A stretch of DNA of 64,000 nucleotides. It comes from Mesorhizobium sp. AR10 (GTDB taxonomy: Bacteria > Pseudomonadota > Alphaproteobacteria > Rhizobiales > Rhizobiaceae). The position numbers and the translations under genes were made by a program. A model generated the notes under the pieces. That model was not told where the DNA came from. It saw only the letters and a list, made by a program, of their open reading frames with translations, and did no database searches. The stretch is from assembly GCF_024746795.1 (NCBI RefSeq), contig NZ_CP080523.1:434001-498000 (forward strand). Reading direction: 5' to 3'. This document shows, one piece after another, positions 55,905 through 64,000 of the stretch. Positions within the stretch are counted from its first letter, which is position 1. Each line of letters starts with the position of its first letter.

Positions 55905-56471
55905 ATGCATGGTGATTTCCGTTTTCGCTCGGTGCCCGCGCCGGTAATGTGGGTTCTGCTGGCTACCGCTCTGCCTGCCGCTGCCACCGAGGGCGCAGCT
56001 GTCTTTTCGGATCCGCCGCGGATCGCCTCGATTGGAGGTTCCATCGCCGAGATTGCCTATGCCGTTGGAGAGTATGGTCATCATAGCTCCCGTTTCGACG
56101 ACCCGAACGCCGCGCTGAAGCTATGGCTCAGCTGCCCCGCGCAGGGGGGGTCTGTCGCTCCAGGGTCCAACATTCTGGCCTTGCTCGACGGAGGGCAAGT
56201 GATGGACGTGAAATCGATTGGTCCCATTATCACTATGCCAGAGCACTGCCTCCACAAAGGCATACTCGAAAGATCCGCGTCGCCGGCAAGGCGCGGTCGA
56301 CGCCAGGGCCAGGAAGTCCTGTGCCGACAGGGCATAGGCCGAAAAGCAGACGGCCTCGATCAAAGGACGCGGAAAGACCGCGAACGCTTGGTCTATGCAG
56401 CCGCACGCAAGGTATTCATTGCGCCATTCCTTGCTTGTGACCTGTACAACCTCTGGAGGCGCAACATCTAG
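55905..56471 (+). pseudogene. hmuT: Degraded hmuT (periplasmic haem-binding protein)
   Basis: The N-terminus has a signal-like stretch (VMWVLLATALPAAATEG) followed by RIASIGGSIAEIAYAVGE, the HmuT start; later fragments (IITMPEHCLHKGI) keep traces of the family. The remainder is scrambled and only about 188 codons are open. It follows hmuS by 5 bp. Confidence 0.6.
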
Positions 56472-57106
56472 CTACAGACAAAATCCAGTGTTTTCAGCAT
56501 TGATGGTAGTGCTGGATGTACAGCAGGTCGGCATGCCTTGGGCGGCCGGGCCGGGGTTGGCGGGACCAGATGAGCTGGAGGCGGTCCTCTCCTTCGACCT
56601 GGATGGCAGCCGGGAAGCTCGAGTCGTTGATGTCGCGACGCCGCGCCAAAAAAGGCCCGGCATTCAGCATCGGCACCAATCCTGCTCATCGCGTAAACTG
56701 CAATTTGTCGCCGGGAGGAGCCATGGGTAGACAAGCTGTTCATCTGTGAGATCAAGCCGTCCGAAACTGGCAACCAGAATAACGCGATCCGGGGAGACGT
56801 CGCTCCTCAAGCGTGTCGCCGCCATTGCGAGAGACCGGAAACGAGTCGACGCTTCTAGAACCGCGCCTAGTCACCATCAGCTGCCAAGCGCGACCGGCGC
56901 TCGCCCGGGCTGCGTAACCCTGACCAACTCCGCCCGGGCGAACGCTGACCGCTCCCCGTAGGCGCGGAGGTGGGCCGGTGAGGGCGCTGGCGCTTGTCCA
57001 TGCCCGATCTGAAGCCGACGTTGAAGTGACAGTAGCCGCGATCCAGGCGGCTGATGCGATTGCATCTCTCAGCGCGCTGAGCTGAAGGCATTGCCTGTCG
57101 GGCCGT
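56472..57106. other. 635-bp gap without a recognised gene
   Basis: Expected hmuU/hmuV sequence is not visible. Several short frames exist on both strands with no known family. Confidence 0.4.
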
Positions 57107-58324
57107 CTAGGTTGCGCGCTTCGGGCCAAGCAGGAAAACTGTGAGGGCGGCGAGGAACGTGGCAACCGCGCTGTAGGCAAAGACACTGTGAACGCCGGCA
57201 TATTTCACCAGTAGTCCGCCGAAAATCGCGCCCGCCGCGATGGCCACTTGGAACGTTGCGGCCGTCAGCACACCGGCGCTTTCGGCCTGCCCGGGAACGG
57301 CGCGCAGCACCATCCACGTCTGTAATCCCACCGGCACCGCACCGAAGGCAAAGCTCCATACGACAATCGCAATCGCCGAGGCCCAGGCCGATGCTCCCAG
57401 CATCAGCAACGAGACAGCGGCTATCGCCATGAGCAGGGATGGCAGGGCCGCGACTGCCTTGAGGCTGTGTTGGGCCAGGAATGCGCCAGCTAAATTGCCG
57501 AAGATGCCGCCTATGCCAGAAGCGAGCAATACCAGCGGGATTGTCTTGCTATCGAGCGCGGGAATCCTCTCAAGGACGGCGCGGATGTAGGTGAAGCTGG
57601 CAAAGTGCCCAGAAGCGACCAGGACTATGACTAAAAGGGCGACCTTGACGGTCGGCTTTTTGGCCACATCCAGCAGACTTCGGAATCCAGCCATTTCAAC
57701 CGGAGGCAGCGTCGGCATCGTTACGAGTTGCACCAGCAGTGTAACGGCATTAACGACCGCGGTGATCATGAAGGGCTCTCGCCATCCCCAGATGTCGCTG
57801 ACATAGGCGCCGATTGGAGGCGCGCATACGACAGCGACCGAAACGCCGGTGAGGATGATTGACATGGCGCGCGGCAGAAGGTGATTTGGAACGAGCCGCA
57901 TCGCCACCGATGCCGAAATCGACCAGAAGCCTCCGAGCGCAATGCCGAACACGACGCGCGCCGCCAGGAAAACCGGCAGCGACCACGCGACTTCCGCCAG
58001 AAGGTTGGACAGGATCTGCAGCAGCATCATCGCCCACAGTACGATCCTGCGGTCCAGGCGCTTTGTGATGATGGCCATCGTCGGCGCCGAGATCGCCGCA
58101 GCAATCGCGGTCGCTGTCATCGTCTGTCCAGCCGCACCCTCGGTGATACCGAGATCGTGCGCGAGCAGCGTCAGCACGCTGGCCGGTAGAAACTCTGCCG
58201 TCACCAGCCCGAAGGTGCCCAAGGCAAGCGAAATGACCGCACCCCATGCGGGACGCGACCGTTCATCTGGCTTTTTTGGGTCGTGCGGAACAGCCTCCAG
58301 GAAGCCTGTCGCGGATTCGGTCAT
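57107..58324 (-). CDS. MFS exporter (DHA1/AraJ-like)
   Basis: The 405-aa protein has about twelve hydrophobic segments and the DHA1-type motif between helices 2 and 3 (ITKRLDRRIVLWAMM). Relatives export sugars, purines or drugs across the inner membrane. The ATG 58324 (MTESATG) places a short cytoplasmic tail before helix 1; the frame is open upstream. It converges with the hmu remnants and has no related neighbour. Confidence 0.85.
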   Translation of the reverse strand: MTESATGFLEAVPHDPKKPDERSRPAWGAVISLALGTFGLVTAEFLPASVLTLLAHDLGITEGAAGQTMTATAIAAAISAPTMAIITKRLDRRIVLWAMMLLQILSNLLAEVAWSLPVFLAARVVFGIALGGFWSISASVAMRLVPNHLLPRAMSIILTGVSVAVVCAPPIGAYVSDIWGWREPFMITAVVNAVTLLVQLVTMPTLPPVEMAGFRSLLDVAKKPTVKVALLVIVLVASGHFASFTYIRAVLERIPALDSKTIPLVLLASGIGGIFGNLAGAFLAQHSLKAVAALPSLLMAIAAVSLLMLGASAWASAIAIVVWSFAFGAVPVGLQTWMVLRAVPGQAESAGVLTAATFQVAIAAGAIFGGLLVKYAGVHSVFAYSAVATFLAALTVFLLGPKRAT

Positions 58325-58939
58325 CGATAAGCTCGCCAGTTTGGATGCTGCAAAATGGATTGGCTGCGTTGACGCATTAAAGCCAGAAGCGCCGCTGCTC
58401 CCGGCGTTCCACGGAAGATGTTCATCGCTGCCGGACATGTTGTGATAGTGCCGCGTGCAATATCCGTGCCGGCTTCTCTGAGCTGGACGAGGGTGTCATT
58501 GTTGGAAGGCACTCCATCGGGCGATTCTATGGCTACCATCACCTTCGGTCTCGGGCCGGCCATGCGCAAAGCAGCTAGCGAGGACGGAAGTCTGAAGGAA
58601 ACGATGTCCCGCGGCGGGAACGGGGGCACGCTCTCCTCAGCGCTCCTACAGAGCTTCGCGTCTCGGCCATGGTTCTGCTTGTAGCTTTCTTCGTGCCATG
58701 ATGGGCTTTAACGATGAGAGCAAGCGCCATACCGCTTTACTTGGAGGCACCCGATCGATTTTTTGCAGCGACCCTTTTTGGCTTTAGCAGGAGCCCTTCG
58801 CCGAGACCGAGCACGCCGCACATTTGCCGGAACGAATGACTGCTCAGCAATCTGAGCGAGCTTCCGAGTGACAAAGCAGCTCCCACCTGTTATGTTCGAC
58901 AAAACACACGCCTTGGCTAACAGCGTCGGAGATGGCGAT
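58325..58939. other. 615-bp gap without a recognised gene
   Basis: Contains the promoter regions of the leftward MFS gene and the rightward toxin-antitoxin pair. No gene or RNA is recognised. Confidence 0.4.
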
Positions 58940-59308
58940 ATGACGAAGACCCTGGGAATGCGGTCGTTATCGACTGCTCCGCAACAGCGCCTCGTTGCGA
59001 AAAAGAAGCGCAAGCGGAGTCTGATCCGTAAGGACGCCAACAAGGACATGCCGGGCGAGCAGAAGTTTGTCGTTCGGCAGACGCTTCGTGCTGCCATTCG
59101 CAAAGGCCTGATCGGCTCTAAAGACGAGCGGATCACAGCACGTTTGAGCCATGCCCTCATTGAGCAGGCTAAGCGCCAGACGGGCATTAAGGGTGACACC
59201 GAGCTGCTTGAATTCGCTCTTGCGAATGTCGCGCTCGAGGACAATTTCCCCGCGACCATGGACAAGCTCGCGGGAACCATCGATCCAGACATCAAGCTCG
59301 GCTTCTGA
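58940..59308 (+). CDS. Probable antitoxin of a PIN-domain toxin-antitoxin pair
   Basis: The 122-aa product is basic at the N-terminus (AKKKRKRSLIRKDANKD) and has a C-terminal helical part (DERITARLSHALIEQAKRQTGIKGDTELLEFALANV), possibly a ribbon-helix-helix-like DNA-binding region. ATG 58940 has GGAG upstream; a GTG at 58868 is in frame but has no such signal. It sits 11 bp before a PIN-domain gene. Identification rests mainly on this context. Confidence 0.55.
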   Translation: MTKTLGMRSLSTAPQQRLVAKKKRKRSLIRKDANKDMPGEQKFVVRQTLRAAIRKGLIGSKDERITARLSHALIEQAKRQTGIKGDTELLEFALANVALEDNFPATMDKLAGTIDPDIKLGF

Positions 59309-59319
59309 TTGAGGTTTGA

Positions 59320-59880
59320 GTGTCAGAATTTGATGTTGAAGCAGCCCTTCGCTCGCTTCGTGGCTTTCCAACCAAAACACTTGCTCGCCGACCTGATGAT
59401 CAGCTGCCCTTCGTGAACGAGGGCGAGCTCGGCGGGCAAGCGCTATTGCTCGACACCTGTGTGTACATCGACAGGCTCCAAGGCAAAGCGCCTGCGTTGG
59501 TGAAGCAGATTATGGACGGTCGGCACAACAACCATTCAGCCATCTGCATCCAGGAGTTGGCCCACACGCTTGGTGTCCTGAAGCCCGACGATCCCCGCAC
59601 CGGGGGCGTGCATAAGGCTGTGTCCGAGGTAATCCGATCCATGCCCGGACACCGGATCCTAACGCCCGATGCCGACGTCCTTGGCCGCGCTGCTGTTCTG
59701 AATGGCGTGCTCTGTCGCCTGCAGCGCTACCAGGATGACCAGAAGCTGCGCTGCCTGCATGACTGCACTCTGTATCTGCAGGCATCGAAATCGGGGCTTG
59801 TCCTGTTGACTCGGAACACCGCCGACTACGACTTCTGCCGACAAGTCACTCCTGGGGGCAAAGTGCTTTTCTACAGGTAG
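59320..59880 (+). CDS. PIN-domain protein, probable toxin
   Basis: The 186-aa product has the PIN nuclease pattern: LLLDTCVYIDRLQG (first acidic residue), an ICIQEL segment and LTRNTADYDF (last acidic residues), ending near GGKVLFYR as in VapC-type toxins. Such proteins are RNases that target tRNA or rRNA. It starts with GTG behind TGAGGTTTGA. The N-terminal 40 residues are an extension not usual in VapC. Confidence 0.7.
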   Translation: MSEFDVEAALRSLRGFPTKTLARRPDDQLPFVNEGELGGQALLLDTCVYIDRLQGKAPALVKQIMDGRHNNHSAICIQELAHTLGVLKPDDPRTGGVHKAVSEVIRSMPGHRILTPDADVLGRAAVLNGVLCRLQRYQDDQKLRCLHDCTLYLQASKSGLVLLTRNTADYDFCRQVTPGGKVLFYR

Positions 59881-60180
59881 CGCCACTCTCAATGGATTGA
59901 GGAGGAAGGTTTATTCTTTGACACCGACATGCCTATCAAAACAATCTGCACGTCGGGAAGCACGTCTTTAGACAACACCAAAATCGGTCGGGGCGACGGT
60001 TTAGAAATGCCGCATAGCAGCTGTTCCGCACGGCTGCGTCCAGCCTCCGTCCGCCACCCTCTGAGACTTGAAAATAGCCATTCGCTATCAACGGGTTGAA
60101 TAAGCTTTTGCTACCTCTTGCCGCACATTCGCTTGGTCACCGGGACCGAGCAATGGTGCTATATGGTTAGGGTAAATCTG
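59881..60180. other. 300-bp gap without a gene
   Basis: No gene is recognised. It precedes the promoter-bearing repeat. Confidence 0.4.
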
Positions 60181-60484
60181 CACTTCCGCACCGGCTCGGG
60201 AAAGAGGTAAGCCGTTCCGGACGGGCCGGCCGATGCATTGTCGCACACTGGCTGGCACTGTGTGTCGACCGCGTAAGGAGCGCTGTCTCTAGATCGTGCG
60301 CAGTCGCGAACACACGCTGTGGCAGCATCCACGACGCGCACTGTTGCTATTCCCGCTCTGTCGAGGGGGCTTTGACATCCTCCAGCTCTTCAGCAAGCGC
60401 GCCACTCCGGAAGTGGTGAGGACCAAATTCGGCTCGGGTCGCGGCGTTTGCATGCTTGAGGGTCCTTTCATTTGCTCCTTCGTG

Positions 60485-60500
60485 TGTCCGAAGCTGAACA
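60485..60500 (+). promoter_or_regulatory. NifA upstream activator site for the P450 operon
   Basis: TGT-CCGAAGCTGA-ACA is a perfect TGT-N10-ACA, 85 bp upstream of the sigma54 site. Confidence 0.8.
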
Positions 60501-60584
60501 AGAATGTCGCAATCCGACCAAAAGGCCGCCAAGACCGGGCCACCGGTTCGGGCCAACTGGTGCAACGCAAACGGTGCGCTAATC

Positions 60585-60598
60585 GGCACGCAACTTGC
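60585..60598 (+). promoter_or_regulatory. Sigma54 promoter for the P450 operon
   Basis: GGCACGCAACTTGC: GG-N10-GC with TTGC at -12, a near-ideal RpoN site. The P450 ATG is 169 bp downstream. Confidence 0.8.
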
Positions 60599-60766
60599 CC
60601 CGACAAGTTTAGTCAGGGGACGTCAGCACTGCTTGATGGAGTTCAGCGGTGACGGCCAATCTTTACGGCGCCTGAGCCAGGACGTGCCGAACGCTGGTAA
60701 TCGACGTGTGACCAGCCGTGGGATCCCGATCGAGCGCCAGAACGCCTGACATTGAGGAGAAGCCAA

Positions 60767-61984
60767 ATGGCGATTAACTGGGTTCCAGATCACATCCCGC
60801 CCGAAATGGTGAGGGACTTCAGCCTGTTTACGTCGCCAGGCATGCTGCCGGCGCCCAACGGGGACCCGCACGCAGCGGTCGCTTGCGTCCATGCCGGGCC
60901 GCCGATCTTCTATTCTCCCTACAACACGCGCGATGGCCGCGGCACCTGGGTCATCACTCGCGCCAGCGACCAGCGCCGGGTGCTGCAGGACGCTGAAACC
61001 TTTTCGAGCCATCGCAGCATCTTCGCATCCGCGCTGGGCGAAAACTGGCCGATGATCCCGCTCGAACTTGACCCACCGGCCCATGGCGTTTTTCGCTCAC
61101 TGCTCAATCCGCTGCTTTCGCCAAAGCGGGCCATGGTATTGGAGCCGGCTATCCGCGAGCGAGCGGTCGCGCTGATCGATAGGATTGCGGCAGCGGGCAC
61201 AAGCTGCGACGTCATGAAGGAGTTCGCCTTTCCTTTCACGGCCAACATCTTCCTTCGCTTTCTAGGGTTGCCGGATCACCGGCTCGATACATTTGTCGGC
61301 TGGACGAAAGATCTCATCCACGGCGACCATCTGAAACGACCGGCCGCTGCCCAGGCAATTGTTGCCTTTATCGACGAGCTTGCGACCAAGCGCCGCAAGG
61401 ACCCGGTCGACGATTTTATGACCTTCATAGTGCAGGCACAGGTCGAGGGCCGCCAGCTAAGCGACGTGGAAGTCCGTGGCATCGGCGTGCTTGTGTTCGT
61501 CGCGGGGCTCGACACGGTGGCAGCTGCTATAGGCTTTGACTTGGCGTATCTCGCCCGCAACCTCAAAGATCAGGAACTGCTGCGGAGCGAACCGGACCGG
61601 ATCGCGCTCGCAGCTGAAGAATTGCTGCGCGCCTATCCGACCGTTCAGATGATCCGAGTGGCAACCAAGGACATCGACTTCGAAGGCGCGCCGATCCGTA
61701 AGGGGGATTACGTTTCCTGCGCCACGATGATTGCCAATCGTGACCCGGCAGAATTCGAATGCCCCAACACGATCGATCTGGCGCGAGAGAACAACCGCCA
61801 CGCCGCCTTTGGCTATGGTCCCCACCGCTGTCTTGGCTCACACCTTGCCCGGCGAGAGATTGTCATTGGCCTGGAGGAGTGGCTGGCGCGCATTCCGGCC
61901 TTCCGGATCAAGAAAGGTACGGCACCCATCACCTCTGGCGGCCATGTATTCGGGATCAAAAATCTGATCCTGCATTGGTCCTGA
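60767..61984 (+). CDS. Cytochrome P450 (CYP127A-like)
   Basis: The 405-aa soluble P450 has the I-helix motif AGLDT (246-250), the K-helix ExxR as EELLR (284-288) and the haem loop FGYGPHRCLG with Cys355. From memory it most resembles CYP127A (y4vG of strain NGR234), which sits in a similar operon on a symbiotic plasmid; I cannot verify this here. The ATG 60767 has GAGGAG upstream. The next gene is its probable electron donor. The substrate is unknown. The NifA/sigma54 promoter implies expression in bacteroids. Confidence 0.9.
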   Translation: MAINWVPDHIPPEMVRDFSLFTSPGMLPAPNGDPHAAVACVHAGPPIFYSPYNTRDGRGTWVITRASDQRRVLQDAETFSSHRSIFASALGENWPMIPLELDPPAHGVFRSLLNPLLSPKRAMVLEPAIRERAVALIDRIAAAGTSCDVMKEFAFPFTANIFLRFLGLPDHRLDTFVGWTKDLIHGDHLKRPAAAQAIVAFIDELATKRRKDPVDDFMTFIVQAQVEGRQLSDVEVRGIGVLVFVAGLDTVAAAIGFDLAYLARNLKDQELLRSEPDRIALAAEELLRAYPTVQMIRVATKDIDFEGAPIRKGDYVSCATMIANRDPAEFECPNTIDLARENNRHAAFGYGPHRCLGSHLARREIVIGLEEWLARIPAFRIKKGTAPITSGGHVFGIKNLILHWS

Positions 61985-62027
61985 TGGAGCCCAGCCCCGA
62001 GCGGGCACGGAAATTGAAGGTAGCGGT

Positions 62028-62273
62028 ATGCGCATCATCGTCCATAAACCCAAATGCCAGGGTCACGCGCGATGCTCGGCGCAAGCGCCCGATATCTTCA
62101 AGCTCGATGACGAGGGCTACATCCTGCCTGGTGACATTGAGGTTGCGGAGGGGAAGCACCTACTTGCGTCACGAGGCACGCGATCTTGCCCCGAACGTGC
62201 ACTGGAACTCGACGCTACACCCGCTGCGCGGGCTGAATCGGATGTCATTAAACCGAGAGGCCGGCGGGTTTGA
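62028..62273 (+). CDS. P450-associated 3Fe-4S-type ferredoxin
   Basis: The 81-aa ferredoxin has cysteines in [16 protein letters not shown] and SCPERAL, the C-x5-C...C-P pattern of single-cluster ferredoxins that serve bacterial P450s. It begins 43 bp after the P450. The last 15 residues are basic and unlike the family, perhaps extended by loss of an earlier stop. Confidence 0.88.
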   Translation: MRIIVHKPKCQGHARCSAQAPDIFKLDDEGYILPGDIEVAEGKHLLASRGTRSCPERALELDATPAARAESDVIKPRGRRV

Positions 62274-62440
62274 TTGCGGGTCGACCATGTGGCCGCACAC
62301 TGGAAAGAACGGCATGCGGCGCGCCGCCGTCCTGGGCCAACGGTGCAGGGGCATCTCCGGAAACGAGGTGCTCCCATGGTGTGAAAAAACTTGGGCGGTT
62401 TAGCGAACCTCTTCCGATCACAGGATTTGCGACAAAGACG

Positions 62441-63046
62441 ATGGACCAGGGAAAAATTACCGAACTACTCGACCGTGAAGCGATCCGCGACTGCCTCTAT
62501 CGGTACTGCCGCGGGATAGACCGCGCGGACGAGGCGGCGTTGCGCAGCGCGTACTGGCTCGATGCGCATGACAATCACGGCGCCTATTGCGGCTCGGCAG
62601 AGGGCTTCATCCGGTTTGCGCTCGGGGTCTTCCAGACCGGGCCTCGCAACATCCATCAGATCACGAACATCCTGATTGAATTCATCACCCCGACAGAAGC
62701 CGCGGTCGAGAGCTATTTCACCGCGCTGCAACGCGGACCGGACAAACACGGAGAAGTACGCCAGACGCTCCTCTGCGGGCGTTACTGCGATCTGTTTCAG
62801 AAAAGGGAAGGGGAGTGGCGGATTGCCGAACGGACGGTGGTCTACGATTGGCTCGAGGAGCAGATCCCAGCAGCGATCCCTGAGGCAGAACGGTTCGGGT
62901 CGCGGCAGCCTATCGGCGCACCTCATCCGGATGACCCAGTCTACGCGCTTGAGAAGCATCGCATCCTCCTCGCCATCAGGCCTGCAGAGGTTCCGAACGG
63001 AGACAAAAGCTATGATGATTTTGCAATGGCACAGCGATCCCGGTGA
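62441..63046 (+). CDS. SnoaL/NTF2-like protein
   Basis: The 201-aa product has a SnoaL-like (NTF2-fold) domain: [20 protein letters not shown], an aromatic-rich core and [16 protein letters not shown]. Such domains bind small hydrophobic molecules and act as dehydratases, isomerases or as subunits of ring-hydroxylating enzymes. It is 167 bp after the ferredoxin; the start [10 protein letters not shown] is chosen by homology. It presumably acts on the P450 product or substrate. Confidence 0.8.
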   Translation: MDQGKITELLDREAIRDCLYRYCRGIDRADEAALRSAYWLDAHDNHGAYCGSAEGFIRFALGVFQTGPRNIHQITNILIEFITPTEAAVESYFTALQRGPDKHGEVRQTLLCGRYCDLFQKREGEWRIAERTVVYDWLEEQIPAAIPEAERFGSRQPIGAPHPDDPVYALEKHRILLAIRPAEVPNGDKSYDDFAMAQRSR

Positions 63047-63380
63047 GAGCCTGCCCGGTAAAGACGTAGCCGAGAGGATTGTCTTTCTGCCCCGTAGCGG
63101 TGTGACCGCAACAGCGGTCTGCTCTGTCGCTGATAAATTTGCTGACGCAAGAACGGGACTCTGTTGCGCGGCAGTCACCGACCCCCAAGCTCAGACCGGA
63201 GGACCGGTTCGCAGAGGCAAGTGGCTTACCTGGATCCAGATCGCCTCTCATCAAAGGGTCCGTCGCCAGCTTCGCCGGCCAACTGGCCATCACCAGGACG
63301 TGCTGCTTTGCCGCAACGGATCATTTGGCCGCCCAATATTGATGGGGTGACATCGCAGAGGCTCGGCGCGGAGAAGTTCT
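63047..63380. other. 334-bp gap inside the P450 operon
   Basis: No gene is recognised between the NTF2-like and SDR genes. I see no terminator, so transcription may continue. Confidence 0.4.
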
Positions 63381-64000
63381 ATGAAGCGGGCAGGACGCAT
63401 CGTCATCATTACAGGCGCCGCGGGCGGGATCGGCCGGGCCCTGGTCGATATTCTTGCCGGGGGTGGAGACACTGTTGTTGCAGTGGACCTTCCGGGCAGC
63501 GGCGTGGTTGAACTGGCCCGTGGCCTCGGCGACCCGCATCTTGGCCTCGAATGCGACGTCTCGCGAGACGTGGAAGTCCTCGCCCTTTATGGCCGGGTCG
63601 AAGCGCAGTTCGCTCAGATCGACGTTCTCATCAACAACGCGGCCATCGGACCGACCATGACTGCGACTGTCGACACGGCAGCCGATGCCTTCCGGCGCGG
63701 CTTGGCAGTAAACCTGATTGGGCCGTTTGTCATGGCCCGCGAAGCGGCGAGGCGGATGAAGCCGGACGGCGCCATCGTCAACGTCGCTTCGCTGGCGGGG
63801 ATGGTCGGCAGTCCCAGGCGCAATGCCTACGCAGCCTCGAAAGCGGGCCTGATCTCGTTGACGAAGTCGCTTGCATGCGAATGGGCTTCGCGCGGGATAC
63901 GCGTGACGGCGGTTGCGCCAGGCTATGTGCGCACGCCGATGGTCGCAGAACTGGAACGCGCGGGTAAAATGGACCTTGCGGCGATACGCCGCCGCGTGCC
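63381..64000 (+). CDS. Short-chain dehydrogenase/reductase, cut by the window end
   Basis: At least 206 residues from ATG 63381: cofactor motif TGAAGGIG (11-18), NNAA (86-89) and the catalytic Ser137, Tyr150 and Lys154 (NAYAASKAG). VVAVDLPGS after strand 2 suggests NAD preference. It would oxidise or reduce the alcohol or ketone made by the P450. The related NGR234 gene, as I recall it, is a double-length SDR; the window does not show whether this one is. The frame is still open at 64000. Confidence 0.88.
   Translation, partial: MKRAGRIVIITGAAGGIGRALVDILAGGGDTVVAVDLPGSGVVELARGLGDPHLGLECDVSRDVEVLALYGRVEAQFAQIDVLINNAAIGPTMTATVDTAADAFRRGLAVNLIGPFVMAREAARRMKPDGAIVNVASLAGMVGSPRRNAYAASKAGLISLTKSLACEWASRGIRVTAVAPGYVRTPMVAELERAGKMDLAAIRRRV

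Larger units (their letters stand above)
60181..60610 (+). repeat. Promoter-bearing dispersed repeat, copy 2
   Basis: This is the better preserved partner of 14067-14470, with the same blocks in the same order, but with a perfect NifA site (60485) and a sigma54 site (60585). It lies directly before the P450 gene. Confidence 0.7.

Noticed and set aside
60767..64000. Gibberellin biosynthesis operon (CYP112-CYP114-Fd-SDR-CYP117)
   Set aside because: Only one P450 is present and an NTF2-like gene sits between ferredoxin and SDR; the order does not match the gibberellin operon, and no diterpene cyclase genes are seen.
1..64000. CRISPR array, tRNA or rRNA genes, ICE attachment site, replication origin
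   Set aside because: No regularly spaced repeats, no tRNA-like or rRNA sequence, no integrase-att pair and no repABC-type origin were seen in the window.

Overview
The window reads as part of a rhizobial symbiosis island, most like Mesorhizobium (an alphaproteobacterium, GC-rich). The evidence is a fixABCX-nifA-nifB-fdxN-nifZ-fixU block, a second nifA, a LacI-family regulator matching the M. loti fixV-nifA2 arrangement, two nodD copies with nod boxes, and many insertion sequences and decayed genes. The nitrogenase structural genes (nifHDK) and nifEN are not in the window.

Layout. 0-11 kb: metabolic genes not tied to nitrogen fixation (two Cys/Met-type PLP enzymes, a transketolase-like/PDH-E1-like enzyme with a flavin-iron-sulfur reductase and a MOSC protein, MocR and XRE-cupin regulators, a DapA-like lyase, a PaiB-like protein). 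11-17.4 kb: IS5 remnant, sparse sequence, a small secreted protein, an AAA+ ATPase with a sigma54-type promoter, and an IS630 element. 17.8-21.4 kb: a frameshifted membrane-protein gene, then the leftward nif accessory group DUF269-DUF683-fdxB and a TlpA-like thioredoxin/TPR gene, each with its own NifA/sigma54 promoter. 21.6-25.2 kb: a damaged IS66, a 5'-truncated omptin gene and an ISL3 fragment. 25.8-28.3 kb: dctA with a sigma54 promoter, then an intact IS5 element. 28.4-36.8 kb: fixV, a TIM-barrel isomerase, tandem nodD genes with orphan nod boxes, a broken IS256 element and nifA2. 36.9-54.2 kb: the leftward nif/fix core: iscA, nifU pseudogene, nifS, nifV, cysE remnant, nifW; fixABCX, nifA1; nifB, fdxN, nifZ, fixU, a SIR2-like gene and a two-subunit ABC exporter. 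54.3-59.9 kb: a decayed haem-uptake operon (only hmuS intact), an MFS exporter and a PIN-domain toxin-antitoxin pair. 60.2-64 kb: a NifA/sigma54-controlled cytochrome P450-ferredoxin-NTF2-like-SDR operon that runs off the end.

How the parts work together. I found nine GG-N10-GC or near-GG-N10-GC sigma54 sites; seven places have perfect TGT-N10-ACA NifA sites upstream. They connect the classic nif/fix genes with less known ones: the TlpA-like protein, AAA+ ATPase, dctA and the P450 operon. I infer FixV switches on nifA2 (a shared 16-bp palindrome lies next to both genes), and NifA then switches on this regulon in the nodule. Several ancestral parts are decaying (nifU, cysE, hmuP, hmuT), whereas nifV, which most rhizobia lack, is intact.
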